64,000 bases of DNA from Hanstruepera flava (lineage in GTDB: Bacteria > Bacteroidota > Bacteroidia > Flavobacteriales > Flavobacteriaceae), in the NCBI RefSeq assembly GCF_023634025.1, contig NZ_JALJCW010000004.1, positions 186,001 through 250,000 of the forward strand. The letters run 5' to 3'. The translations under genes and the position numbers were made by a program. Shown piece after piece: positions 1 to 7,642 of this stretch (position 1 is the stretch's first letter; the number at the start of each line of letters is the position of its first letter). Below the pieces are notes generated by a model, which worked only from the letters and a program-made list of their open reading frames with translations, did not search any database and was not told the DNA's origin.

Positions 1-2
1 TT

Positions 3-734
3 ATTGGTGATATACCACGTTCTAACAAACGAGCACAATTAATAAATAAAGTTGATTATTCGCCAAAAGCGGAAGCCTTTAGAATGGTTCGTACGAATAT
101 CGACTTCATGCTTAAAAGTATAGACAATAGAGCAAAAACTATATTTGTAACATCTACTACTAGTAAAGAAGGAAAATCCCATACTTCAATAAATCTAGCC
201 CTGTCATTATCTTTTTCAGAAAAGAAAGTTTTATTGATTGAAACAGATATTAGAGTGCCAAAAGCTACAAACTACTTAAATGTAAAAAATGAAATTGGTT
301 TAACTAATTATATTAGCGACCCTCATTTAACTCTAAAAGATGTTATAAAGAACCTTGAAGGCAACGAATTTCTTGATGTTATTCCATCTGGTGTTATCCC
401 ACCTAACCCAGCGGAACTACTTATGAGTGACCGCATGCAGGAATTATTTGATGACATTAAGAACAAATACGACTATATTATTGTAGATACGGCAGCTGTT
501 GGTTTAGTAACAGACACTATGCTTATTGGTCATCATGCCGATTTATTTATTTATGTAGTTCGCGCCAATTATATTGACAAACGCCAATTGCATTTAGCTG
601 AAAGCATCTATAACGAAAAGCGCCTTCCGAATATGACCATATTGCTGAATGCAGTTAATCAGAAAAAAGGAAATGGCTATGGTTACGGCTATGGAAAGAA
701 TCCAAATAAAAGAAAATGGTGGAAATTTTCTTAA
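3..734 (+). CDS. Tyrosine-protein kinase / exopolysaccharide chain-length protein, C-terminal part (5' truncated)
   Basis: The reading frame is open from the first bases of the window, so this is the C-terminal 243 residues of a longer gene. The segment carries the bacterial tyrosine kinase (BY-kinase, Wzc/CpsD) fold: an SPKAEAFR lead-in, a Walker A loop (SKEGKS), Walker A' (ETDIRVPK) and a Walker B-like strand (YIIVDTA). The tail is a Gly/Tyr cluster (GYGYGYGK), the usual autophosphorylation site. In this family such proteins sit in the inner membrane and control polymerisation and export of capsule or exopolysaccharide; the transmembrane N-terminus would lie outside the window. It converges on proline dehydrogenase with two bases between stop codons. 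Family is firm; substrate is unknown. Confidence 0.85.
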   Translation: MGDIPRSNKRAQLINKVDYSPKAEAFRMVRTNIDFMLKSIDNRAKTIFVTSTTSKEGKSHTSINLALSLSFSEKKVLLIETDIRVPKATNYLNVKNEIGLTNYISDPHLTLKDVIKNLEGNEFLDVIPSGVIPPNPAELLMSDRMQELFDDIKNKYDYIIVDTAAVGLVTDTMLIGHHADLFIYVVRANYIDKRQLHLAESIYNEKRLPNMTILLNAVNQKKGNGYGYGYGKNPNKRKWWKFS

Positions 735-736
735 AA

Positions 737-1912
737 TTACTTAAGCTTACGCCTTTCTTTTTCTCTTTTAATTAAAGCCAGTTCTCTTCCTGTTTGTCCA
801 GCCACAGAAGTGTTTTCTTCAGCTCTTCGAATTAAATAAGGCATAACATCTTTTACAGGACCAAAAGGCACATACTTGGCAACATTATAACCGTAATGCG
901 CTAAATTGAAACTAATATTATCACTCATACCAAATAATTGCCCAAACCAAACACGATTGTCATTTTTTTCAATTCCTTTTTCAGCCATCATATCCATTAT
1001 AAGATAGCTACTTTCTTCATTATGTGTGCCTGCAAAAAGTGAAATAGTATCTAAATGGTCTAAAATATATTTAGCGGCAGCATTAAAGTTTATATCTGTA
1101 GCCTGTTTGGATTCACAAATTGGGGTTTGGTAGCCGTTTTCCAATGCTCTATCATTTTCCTTCTCCATGTAGGCACCTCTAACAATTTTATAGCCTAATG
1201 AAAAACCTTCTTTCTTGGCTAGCTTATGCTGTGCTTTTAAAAAATCCATACGATCGTGCCTATACATTTGAAGCGTATTATATACTATGGTTTGTTCTGT
1301 ATTATACTTTCTCATCATATCTGTAACCAGCTCATCTGCCGCGTCTTGCATCCAGCTTTCTTCCGCATCAATCAAAATTTCGACATCTTTTTCTTTAGCC
1401 AATTTGCAAACAGCATCATAACGCGCTACTACTCTATCCCATTCGGCTTGTTCGGATTCATTAAAAGATTTCCCCTCTCCTTTTTTCTGATACAAATAAA
1501 ACCGCCCAAAACCAGTAGGCTTAAACACAGCAATTGGCATGGCTTCTTTTTCTGCAGCAAAACGAATAATTTTTAAAGTCGTTTCTAATGCAGCATCAAA
1601 GTGCGATTCCGTTTCCTTACCTTCTACTGAAAAATCTAATACAGAACTCACGCCTTTAGAATACATGGCATCTATAACATCCAAACAATCTTCTTCATTT
1701 ACACCACCACAAAAGTGGTCGAAAACAGTAGAACGAATAAGCCCTTCAACTGGCAAACTAGCTTTAATTGCAAAATTAGTAACCGCTGTCCCTATACGGA
1801 CAAGTGGTTCTATTGAAATCATTTTGAATAAAAAATGAGCTCTTTCTAACTCGGTATCGCTTTTTAACTCAAAGGCGATTTCAGTATTATCAAATATTTT
1901 TTCACTTGCCAT
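737..1912 (-). CDS. Proline dehydrogenase (PRODH domain)
   Basis: A 391-residue stand-alone proline dehydrogenase, the FAD-dependent TIM-barrel enzyme that oxidises L-proline to pyrroline-5-carboxylate and feeds electrons to the respiratory chain. Family hallmarks are visible: the KIVRGAYMEKE strand near the middle and the C-terminal QLFGMSDNISF, KYVPFGPV and PYLIRRAEENTS blocks that bind FAD and proline. No aldehyde dehydrogenase domain is fused, so this is the split form, not PutA. It faces aroB divergently across about 95 bases. A direct functional partner (P5C dehydrogenase) is not in the window. Name rests on motif recognition; confidence high. Confidence 0.92.
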   Translation of the reverse strand: MASEKIFDNTEIAFELKSDTELERAHFLFKMISIEPLVRIGTAVTNFAIKASLPVEGLIRSTVFDHFCGGVNEEDCLDVIDAMYSKGVSSVLDFSVEGKETESHFDAALETTLKIIRFAAEKEAMPIAVFKPTGFGRFYLYQKKGEGKSFNESEQAEWDRVVARYDAVCKLAKEKDVEILIDAEESWMQDAADELVTDMMRKYNTEQTIVYNTLQMYRHDRMDFLKAQHKLAKKEGFSLGYKIVRGAYMEKENDRALENGYQTPICESKQATDINFNAAAKYILDHLDTISLFAGTHNEESSYLIMDMMAEKGIEKNDNRVWFGQLFGMSDNISFNLAHYGYNVAKYVPFGPVKDVMPYLIRRAEENTSVAGQTGRELALIKREKERRKLK

Positions 1913-2006
1913 AAGCGCTAGGTTTATTATGACAAATATAATTATGATTCAGTTACTTTTTTATAAAAAAAACCTCTTATTTTTACATCGCTATTCAAAA
2001 TATTAC

Positions 2007-3074
2007 ATGGACTCCATACAGACTTCAGATTACTTCATCCATTTTAATTCTACTTGCTATAATAAGTTAAATGCTCATTTAGCTGAACACAACTACTCTA
2101 TTATTTTTGTTTTAGTTGATGCAAACACACATAACTATTGTCTTTCCAATTTCTTACGTCAAGTAGAAACAACTTGTCAAATAGAGATAATTGAAATTGA
2201 ACCGGGTGAACAGCACAAAACCATCGACACCTGTGTTGGTGTTTGGAATGCATTATCTGAATTAGGTGCTGATAGAAAAAGCTTACTAATTAATCTAGGA
2301 GGTGGTGTGATAACTGATATTGGAGGGTTTATAGCTTCTACTTTTAAACGCGGAATTAATTACATTAATGTTCCAACATCATTATTAGCCATGGTTGATG
2401 CCTCTGTTGGAGGTAAAACCGGAGTAGATTTAGGTCATTTAAAAAATCAAATTGGTGTAATAAACACTAGTGAAATGGTATTGATTGATACTGCCTATTT
2501 ACAAACACTTCCACAAAACCAACTGCGCTCTGGAATGGCAGAAATGCTAAAACATGGACTTATAGCAGATAGAGCTTACTGGGATGTGTTTGAAAACCCA
2601 AGTAAACTAAATGTCAATGACTTAGATTCATTAATCTATGATTCTGTTTTAATCAAAAAAAATATAGTAGAAAAAGACCCTAATGAAAATGGCCTACGAA
2701 AAACACTTAATTATGGACACACTTTAGGACATGCTATAGAATCTTATTTTCTATCTCATTCAAACAAAGACAGTTTGTTGCATGGTGAAGCTATTGCTAT
2801 TGGCATGATTTTAGCCACATATATTTCAATTAAAGTAAGTGGATTTTCAATGGAACAGTGTGAAAATATCAAACAAACCATCTTAAACTACTTTCCTAAA
2901 GAAACTATTCAGGATTCTGATTACTTGCCAATAATTGAACTTTTAAAATTCGACAAGAAAAACGAACATGGCAATATAAACTTTGTTTTACTTGAAGATA
3001 TTGGTAAACCAAAGGTTGATTGCAAGGTATCTAACGACATTATAATTGAGGCTTTTAATTATTATAAAGCATAA
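2007..3074 (+). CDS. aroB: 3-dehydroquinate synthase
   Basis: Converts DAHP to 3-dehydroquinate, the second step of the shikimate pathway, using NAD and a divalent metal. I see the nucleotide-binding GGGVITDIGGF loop, the NVPTSLLAMVDASVGGKTGVD block and the metal-binding TLNYGHTLGHAIE and LLHGEAIAIGM segments, all diagnostic of the family. An in-frame ATG exists at 1929, but the upstream residues are a Leu/Phe/Lys-rich stretch unlike the family, so the ATG at 2007 (MDSIQTSD, 355 aa) is chosen. aroC lies 16 kb away on the other strand, so the pathway genes are dispersed. Confidence 0.93.
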   Translation: MDSIQTSDYFIHFNSTCYNKLNAHLAEHNYSIIFVLVDANTHNYCLSNFLRQVETTCQIEIIEIEPGEQHKTIDTCVGVWNALSELGADRKSLLINLGGGVITDIGGFIASTFKRGINYINVPTSLLAMVDASVGGKTGVDLGHLKNQIGVINTSEMVLIDTAYLQTLPQNQLRSGMAEMLKHGLIADRAYWDVFENPSKLNVNDLDSLIYDSVLIKKNIVEKDPNENGLRKTLNYGHTLGHAIESYFLSHSNKDSLLHGEAIAIGMILATYISIKVSGFSMEQCENIKQTILNYFPKETIQDSDYLPIIELLKFDKKNEHGNINFVLLEDIGKPKVDCKVSNDIIIEAFNYYKA

Positions 3075-3161
3075 ATTAAATTAAGAATTAATTTGTAACT
3101 TTAAGACATTGCATGAAAGGAAATAATTAAGGGATTAATACAATTCAAATAATTATGAATC

Positions 3162-3464
3162 ATGAAACGCGTTATAGTTGACTATAAAAAACTAACTCCT
3201 AACCTGTTACAGCTACTTACAGAAAAATATCCTGATGGTTATGGAGATGATGATATAATTGTTTTTGACAATCATAAAAATGAAACTATTGAAGCTGTTG
3301 AAATTAAAACAGATGAAACCATCTATTTAGTTAAGGTAAGCAGCAAATTACATTATACTATGGCTAATTTTGATGTTAATGATGATTTAGAACTAAACGA
3401 CCTTGGCCATATTGTTGTAAATGAAGATATAAGAAATGAAAAACTGACAGATGAAGAAGAATAG
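3162..3464 (+). CDS. Conserved acidic hypothetical protein
   Basis: A 100-residue, strongly acidic protein with no signal peptide or membrane segment. The core is DGYGDDDIIVFDN, then a predicted beta-rich stretch, and the end is rich in Glu and Asp (KLTDEEE). It resembles short acidic proteins of unknown function found in Flavobacteria; I do not recognise a domain and assign no role. The ATG at 3162 is preceded by an out-of-frame ATG at 3155. Its stop codon abuts the stop codon of the convergent DinB-like gene with no base between them. The gene lies 87 bases after aroB and could be co-transcribed. Confidence 0.7.
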   Translation: MKRVIVDYKKLTPNLLQLLTEKYPDGYGDDDIIVFDNHKNETIEAVEIKTDETIYLVKVSSKLHYTMANFDVNDDLELNDLGHIVVNEDIRNEKLTDEEE

Positions 3465-3980
3465 TTACAGATAACGCTCTTTAACAATTTCAATATGATG
3501 TTTTTCATGCCCAATAATTACAAATCCAATTGCTCTTACTGACATATTAGAACCACTAGCCTTCCCTATTTGCAATAGCATATCAGTTGTAAAACTCTCA
3601 AACAAACTCACCGTTGATGCTCTTAATAATTTATAAGATTCTAGCAATGCTTCCATATCAAGGCTATTAGCATTACTATAACGAACATAATCATTTTCTT
3701 CAAAGCCAGGAAGTGCTGTAGGATCTTGACGCGCAAAACGTAATGCCCTGTAAGCAAAAACACGTTCTGCATCAATGATATGAAGTAAAAGCTCTTTAAT
3801 AGTCCACTTACCTTTTAAATAGGCATACTCCTGTTTTTCTTGTGGAATGGCCTCAAAAAATGTTAAGGTATCGCTTCCGCTTTGTTTTAACCCGGTAAGC
3901 AGATCCAAACCACTGGCTTTATTAATATAACCACTGTAGAAGTCTGCAAATTCATTATATTTTAATTCAGAAACTATCAT
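3465..3980 (-). CDS. DinB-family four-helix metalloprotein
   Basis: A 171-residue protein of the DinB/YfiT-like superfamily, four-helix bundles that hold a metal through three histidines. Likely ligands are H67 in the LLHIIDAERVFAYR helix and H158/H162 in the HEKHH motif near the C-terminus. Members include thiol-dependent transferases (bacillithiol or mycothiol S-transferases) and proteins of unknown function. Since this genome encodes BshA (25041-26177), a bacillithiol-dependent transferase role is possible, but that is inference only. Length and motif placement suit a complete gene. Confidence 0.85.
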   Translation of the reverse strand: MIVSELKYNEFADFYSGYINKASGLDLLTGLKQSGSDTLTFFEAIPQEKQEYAYLKGKWTIKELLLHIIDAERVFAYRALRFARQDPTALPGFEENDYVRYSNANSLDMEALLESYKLLRASTVSLFESFTTDMLLQIGKASGSNMSVRAIGFVIIGHEKHHIEIVKERYL

Positions 3981-3998
3981 ATTTAAAACATTTCAGTA

Positions 3999-4025
3999 TA
4001 AAAAAAGCCTTAATTACTTAAGGCT
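3999..4025 (-). terminator. Rho-independent terminator after the Lrp-type regulator
   Basis: An 8-bp perfect stem (4006-4013 with 4018-4025, AGCCTTAA/TTAAGGCT) with a 4-base loop. On the minus strand it is followed by a run of seven T (4006 down to 4000), which fits termination of the lrp-like transcript ending at 4041, just before the DinB-like gene. Confidence 0.8.
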
Positions 4026-4040
4026 GTTTTGTGTTTTTAA

Positions 4041-4520
4041 TTACATATTGTTAAATATGGAATGCATCAAACGCTTCTTATCATTAATACTTTCCTCCAA
4101 CGAAATCATGGTTTCGGTTCTATAAACACCTTCAATATCATCTATCATAAAAATCACATCTTTAGCATGCTCTGTATTTCGAGCTCTTATTTTACAAAAC
4201 ACATTAAATTTACCAGTAGTTATATGAGCAACAGTAACAAATGGAATTTCGTTAATTCTCTCTATTACAAATTTAGTTTGGGAAGTTTTATTTAAAAACA
4301 CACCTACATATGCAATAAAAGAATATCCTAATTTTTTATAGTCTAAAGTTAAAGAAGAGCCCTTTATTATTCCAGCTTCTTCCATTTTTTTCACTCTTAC
4401 ATGTACTGTACCAGCAGAAATTACCAACTTTTTAGCTATATCCGTAAACGGAACTCTTGTATTATCGATCAGCATATCAAGTATTTGATGATCAATTTCG
4501 TCTAATTTAAACTTTCCCAT
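4041..4520 (-). CDS. Lrp/AsnC family transcriptional regulator
   Basis: A 159-residue regulator with an N-terminal winged helix-turn-helix (about residues 5-50; FTDIAKKLVISAGTVHVRVK is the recognition part) followed by an RAM/AsnC ligand-binding domain (about 65-150). The family forms octamers that sense amino acids and control amino-acid metabolism or transport. An extended tail (SLEESINDKKRLMHS) follows the core. A terminator lies directly downstream (3999-4025), so it is a single-gene unit. No ligand can be assigned; proline is a tempting guess because proline dehydrogenase is nearby, but a different strand and two intervening genes make it weak. Confidence 0.9.
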   Translation of the reverse strand: MGKFKLDEIDHQILDMLIDNTRVPFTDIAKKLVISAGTVHVRVKKMEEAGIIKGSSLTLDYKKLGYSFIAYVGVFLNKTSQTKFVIERINEIPFVTVAHITTGKFNVFCKIRARNTEHAKDVIFMIDDIEGVYRTETMISLEESINDKKRLMHSIFNNM

Positions 4521-4585
4521 TTGTTAATTTTGTTTAGATAAAAATCAAAAATAATACAATTTTGTTGAATTATCTCTATCTAAAA

Positions 4586-5743
4586 TCAAGATTCACTTAA
4601 TAAAAGTGAATATTCTTCATTATTTATCAAAACGAAATCGTTTGCGAAGCCTACCTGTATTTCTTGGAAGTTTGGTGCTGAAACAAGGCTACCATTGGCA
4701 TTGTATTCCCTATGTCCAAAAAATTTATCTAAATTTTCATTTTTTTCTAAAATAGGCTTGAATTTTATGTGATTATCAACCAATTGCTCTTGATATTGAA
4801 AGGCTAAATCCGTAACAAACCCACTTTTACCAACTTTAGCATTCCTAATTATAATATCAAAAAAGCATTTTTCATTTTGGGGAATGTCAAAATAAGGCTC
4901 GTAATTCTCCCCACTTACCTCTTTAGTTGCTATGTAATGTAAAGCAATCAGTAAAGATTGATAAATAAACTCACGAGTTTGTTCCCTTGCATAATCTTTT
5001 GAAAAATGCCCAGCCTCATAAAGAATCGTTGGCACACCAAGACTCTGGAAGGTGTCACCAACACAATTTTCATTATAAGTATCGTCGTATCTCCCTATTT
5101 GATTTGGAATAACTTGTTGCATACAATTGTTTACTGCAGAAATGACTTCCATGGCTTTTTTACGCGTATTAGTAACCAATCTAGATGATTCTTCTGCAGG
5201 AGATAAAAATGACAACGTAGCCGCGCTATCTGTATTACCTGCAGAAAATATGGTACGTTGTCCATGCAAATTAAAGCAGAAATGCGGCTTAAAATCATCA
5301 AATAACTTACGTAATACAACACTTTCGGGTTGCGACAATGCCTTTGCATCTCGATTTAAATCAACCGAATTGGCATTAGGTCGCGTATAGGCTTGAGCGC
5401 CGTCAGGATTTAAAATAGGAATAAACAACAATGTACATGTGCTTAATATTTCTAAACAAACACTATCTGAACTCTGAAATGCATTAAAAATATCAAAAAT
5501 AGCTTTTGTTGTTGTCGATTCGTTTCCATGCATTTGAGACCACAACAAAATGCGCTTATTACCATTTCCGATTTTAACCGCATAAATTGGTCTATCCAAT
5601 ACTGACTTACCCACAACATTAAGACTAAAGCTTTCTGGTAGTTTTTTTAATAACGGCATTATCATTTCATTATGAATATACCTGTGAAATAATTGTGATT
5701 CCTTATAATTTTTATAGGTTGAAAAAAGCGTTGAAAATGCCAT
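4586..5743 (-). CDS. M14-family zinc carboxypeptidase
   Basis: A 385-residue zinc peptidase of the carboxypeptidase A (M14) clan. The zinc ligands are visible as H72 and E75 (QMHGNES) and H160 (CFNLHGQ), with NPDGAQAYTRPN and DLNRD segments for substrate carboxylate binding and the catalytic Glu as E243 (ILYEAGHF). There is no signal peptide, so it should act in the cytoplasm, perhaps on peptides or amidated amino acids. It is transcribed divergently from an XRE regulator across 292 bases that hold a good minus-strand promoter and repeated palindromes, suggesting regulation by that neighbour. The substrate is unknown. Confidence 0.88.
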   Translation of the reverse strand: MAFSTLFSTYKNYKESQLFHRYIHNEMIMPLLKKLPESFSLNVVGKSVLDRPIYAVKIGNGNKRILLWSQMHGNESTTTKAIFDIFNAFQSSDSVCLEILSTCTLLFIPILNPDGAQAYTRPNANSVDLNRDAKALSQPESVVLRKLFDDFKPHFCFNLHGQRTIFSAGNTDSAATLSFLSPAEESSRLVTNTRKKAMEVISAVNNCMQQVIPNQIGRYDDTYNENCVGDTFQSLGVPTILYEAGHFSKDYAREQTREFIYQSLLIALHYIATKEVSGENYEPYFDIPQNEKCFFDIIIRNAKVGKSGFVTDLAFQYQEQLVDNHIKFKPILEKNENLDKFFGHREYNANGSLVSAPNFQEIQVGFANDFVLINNEEYSLLLSES

Positions 5744-5761
5744 AGTTTACGTTTGCAATTA

Positions 5762-5789
5762 CAAAGGTAAACAAATCAATATTTACAAA
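5762..5789 (-). promoter_or_regulatory. Bacteroidota-type promoter for the M14 carboxypeptidase
   Basis: On the minus strand, TTTG (5789-5786), 16 bases, then TACCTTTG (5769-5762) match the TTG...TAnnTTTG form of flavobacterial housekeeping promoters, about 20 bases upstream of the start codon at 5743. The -33 part overlaps a palindrome at 5782-5795, which itself contains TACATTTG on this strand and could be an alternative -7 element. Confidence 0.65.
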
Positions 5790-5795
5790 TGTAAA
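5782..5795. promoter_or_regulatory. Operator-like palindrome 1 (TTTACA-AA-TGTAAA)
   Basis: Perfect inverted repeat with 6-base arms and a 2-base centre, in the promoter of the M14 gene. It contains the TACAnnTGTA core also present at 5818-5827 and 5996-6005. The inner 12 bases are the reverse complement of the site at 5995-6006. Confidence 0.55.
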
Positions 5796-5815
5796 CACGT
5801 AATTTAAATCCACAA

Positions 5816-5829
5816 TATACAATTGTATA
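5816..5829. promoter_or_regulatory. Operator-like palindrome 2 (TATACAATTGTATA)
   Basis: A perfect 14-base palindrome with the same TACAnnTGTA core, lying between the two divergent promoters. Candidate binding site for the adjacent XRE regulator; no direct proof from sequence. Confidence 0.5.
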
Positions 5830-5994
5830 CAATAAGGCTTAAAAGACGGCATCAAAAATTAGAAAATAACTAGCATTTAATTTTAAATTTATTATTTAAT
5901 TGTTTTTCAGTATTTTATATTATATGATATGAACTTTAAATTTAAATTTAAAATACAAATAATAGTGAGATTTATATTTAATCATATATTTTAT

Positions 5995-6006
5995 TTACAT
6001 TTGTAA
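5995..6006. promoter_or_regulatory. Operator-like palindrome 3 overlapping the XRE gene -7 element
   Basis: TTACATTTGTAA is an inverted repeat that contains the plus-strand -7 element TACATTTG (5996-6003), placed 32 bases before the XRE start codon. No clear -33 TTG is visible upstream. Occupancy would block transcription of the regulator gene, as expected for autoregulation. Confidence 0.5.
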
Positions 6007-6035
6007 CATTATTATAGCCCACTTTAAAGTTCACA

Positions 6036-6398
6036 ATGATAAACACTGATGATTTTTCGAAACGCCTCCAAAAAGTGATTAAATTCTACGATGAATCGGC
6101 TGCATCTTTTGCAGAAAAAATTGGTGTGCAACGCTCTAGTATTTCTCATATTCTTTCTGGAAGAAATAAGCCCAGTTTAGATTTTGTTTTAAAGGTGCTT
6201 TCATCCTACCCTGAAGTCGAATTATATTGGTTGCTGAATGGCAAAGGAACTTTTCCGAAACAAAAGGAAACCGTAAAGATCAATAATCCTCAACCTACTA
6301 TTCCAGATATTCCAAAAAGAACTTCTGTAAATAAGGAGATTGACAGGATTGTCATTTTCTATAAGGATGGTACTTTTAAAAATTATGACGAGTCATAG
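6036..6398 (+). CDS. XRE-family helix-turn-helix regulator
   Basis: A 120-residue protein with an N-terminal HTH_3 (Cro/CI-like) DNA-binding domain: helices at about residues 8-65, with ESAASFAEKIGVQRSSISHI as the HTH and LSGRNKPSLDFVLKVL after it. The C-terminal half has a Pro/Thr-rich linker and ends in a short beta-like segment (DRIVIFYKDGTFKNY) that may dimerise or bind another protein. No protease (S24) domain is present. It is divergent from the M14 peptidase gene, and three copies of a palindrome lie between them, so local repression and autoregulation are likely but inferred. No phage genes surround it. Confidence 0.88.
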   Translation: MINTDDFSKRLQKVIKFYDESAASFAEKIGVQRSSISHILSGRNKPSLDFVLKVLSSYPEVELYWLLNGKGTFPKQKETVKINNPQPTIPDIPKRTSVNKEIDRIVIFYKDGTFKNYDES

Positions 6399-6450
6399 TT
6401 TTTGGGCAAAATATCCTGATAACAATCACATGTTAGAGTTTTTAGTTTAT

Positions 6451-6458
6451 TAATTTTG
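6451..6458 (+). promoter_or_regulatory. Candidate -7 element (TAATTTTG) for the lipoprotein gene at 6475
   Basis: TAATTTTG fits TAnnTTTG, 16 bases before the start codon, followed by the A-rich leader common in Bacteroidota. No good -33 TTG is seen, so the call is tentative. Confidence 0.4.
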
Positions 6459-6474
6459 TAAAAAAAATAATTTA

Positions 6475-6846
6475 ATGAGATCTATTTTCTTGTGTATTGT
6501 TTTGTTCATGTTTGTGAGCTGTTATGAAGTTGAGCGTAATTGTAAAGACTATCAGATAGGAACATTTAAAAGCGAAATAAAAATTAATGATTCCATATAC
6601 ACATCAGAATTTATTAGAACTAATAACCTTCAAATAGAAACCTACAATAATAAAGTAGATAGTTCTGAAGTACGATGGATAAACGATTGTGAAGTTGTAT
6701 TTAAAACCATAAATCCTAAAAACAGAATAGAAAGAAAAGATATTCACTTAAAAATTTTAACTACCACAGATTCATCTTATACCTTTGAATACTCGTATGT
6801 AGGCGATAAAACAAAACAAAAAGGTATTGCTAAAAAAATAGATTAA
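6475..6846 (+). CDS. Small putative lipoprotein
   Basis: A 123-residue protein with a lipoprotein signal peptide: Met-Arg, a hydrophobic stretch and a lipobox ending at C16 (FVSC). The mature part is polar and predicted to be mostly beta strands; two further cysteines (in ERNCKDY and NDCEV) could form a disulfide. No domain is recognised and no function assigned. One base separates its stop from the terC start, so they are probably one transcript, which hints at a membrane-related role only. Confidence 0.75.
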   Translation: MRSIFLCIVLFMFVSCYEVERNCKDYQIGTFKSEIKINDSIYTSEFIRTNNLQIETYNNKVDSSEVRWINDCEVVFKTINPKNRIERKDIHLKILTTTDSSYTFEYSYVGDKTKQKGIAKKID

Positions 6847-6847
6847 C

Positions 6848-7636
6848 ATGCTAGATTTTTTACTTACTAGCGACGCAATAATGGCATTGCTAACATTAAC
6901 TTTTCTTGAAATAATTTTAGGGATTGACAATATTGTGTTTATATCTATTGCAGCCAACAAACTTCCCGAATCCCAACGCAGCAAAGCTACCAATATTGGT
7001 TTATTATTAGCAATGGTGCAGCGCATTATATTATTATTTTTTGTATCGTTTTTAATAAGCCTAAAGGATCCTTTTTATACTATTGAAACAGAATGGCTTT
7101 ATGTTGGTATTAGCTGGCAGGCTTTAATACTGTTTTGTGGTGGTTTGTTTTTAATTTACAAAAGCACTTCAGAAATTCGTGAAAAAGTTGAAGAGCCAAA
7201 ACATGATGAAGATTCAGTAAAACAGAAAAAAATAAAATCGTTTTCTCAAGCCATTACTCAAATTCTTATTATCGATTTTATTTTTTCAATAGACTCAATT
7301 TTAACTGCTGTTGGTATGACAAATGGTTTGCATGAAAACCACAACTACAACCTAGTGCTTATGATAATAGCCGTGGTAATATCTATTGCGATTATGATTG
7401 GTTTTGCTAACCCAATACGGAAATTTATTGATACACACCCCAGCATTCAAATGCTTGGCTTGGCGTTTTTAATTCTTATTGGCTTTATGCTAGTTACAGA
7501 GGCTGCGCACTTATCTGAAACTGAATTATTTGGTAAATCTGTAGGCGCTATTCCAAAAGGATATTTATACTTTGCAATAGCATTTTCACTATTTGTTGAA
7601 TTTTTAAATTATAGAATAACCAGAAAACAAAAATAG
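6848..7636 (+). CDS. TerC-family integral membrane protein
   Basis: A 262-residue TerC/Alx-type membrane protein with about seven transmembrane helices. Conserved acidic motifs within the helices are visible: LEIILGIDNIVF near the N-terminus and DFIFSIDSILTAVGM in the middle, the signature of the family. A charged cytoplasmic loop (EEPKHDEDSVKQKKIK) separates the two halves. Homologues export manganese or act at the membrane during metal or tellurite stress and metalate exported proteins. It follows a lipoprotein gene by one base and converges on a hydrolase gene six bases later. Confidence 0.92.
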   Translation: MLDFLLTSDAIMALLTLTFLEIILGIDNIVFISIAANKLPESQRSKATNIGLLLAMVQRIILLFFVSFLISLKDPFYTIETEWLYVGISWQALILFCGGLFLIYKSTSEIREKVEEPKHDEDSVKQKKIKSFSQAITQILIIDFIFSIDSILTAVGMTNGLHENHNYNLVLMIIAVVISIAIMIGFANPIRKFIDTHPSIQMLGLAFLILIGFMLVTEAAHLSETELFGKSVGAIPKGYLYFAIAFSLFVEFLNYRITRKQK

Positions 7637-7642
7637 CTAGAG

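Noticed and set aside
1256-1838. Plus-strand open frames inside proline dehydrogenase
   Set aside because: Antisense shadows of the real gene: no family motifs, and the opposite strand encodes a recognisable PRODH along the full length.
5744-6398. Prophage or mobile element suggested by an XRE regulator
   Set aside because: No integrase, phage or toxin-antitoxin genes around it; neighbours are housekeeping genes.
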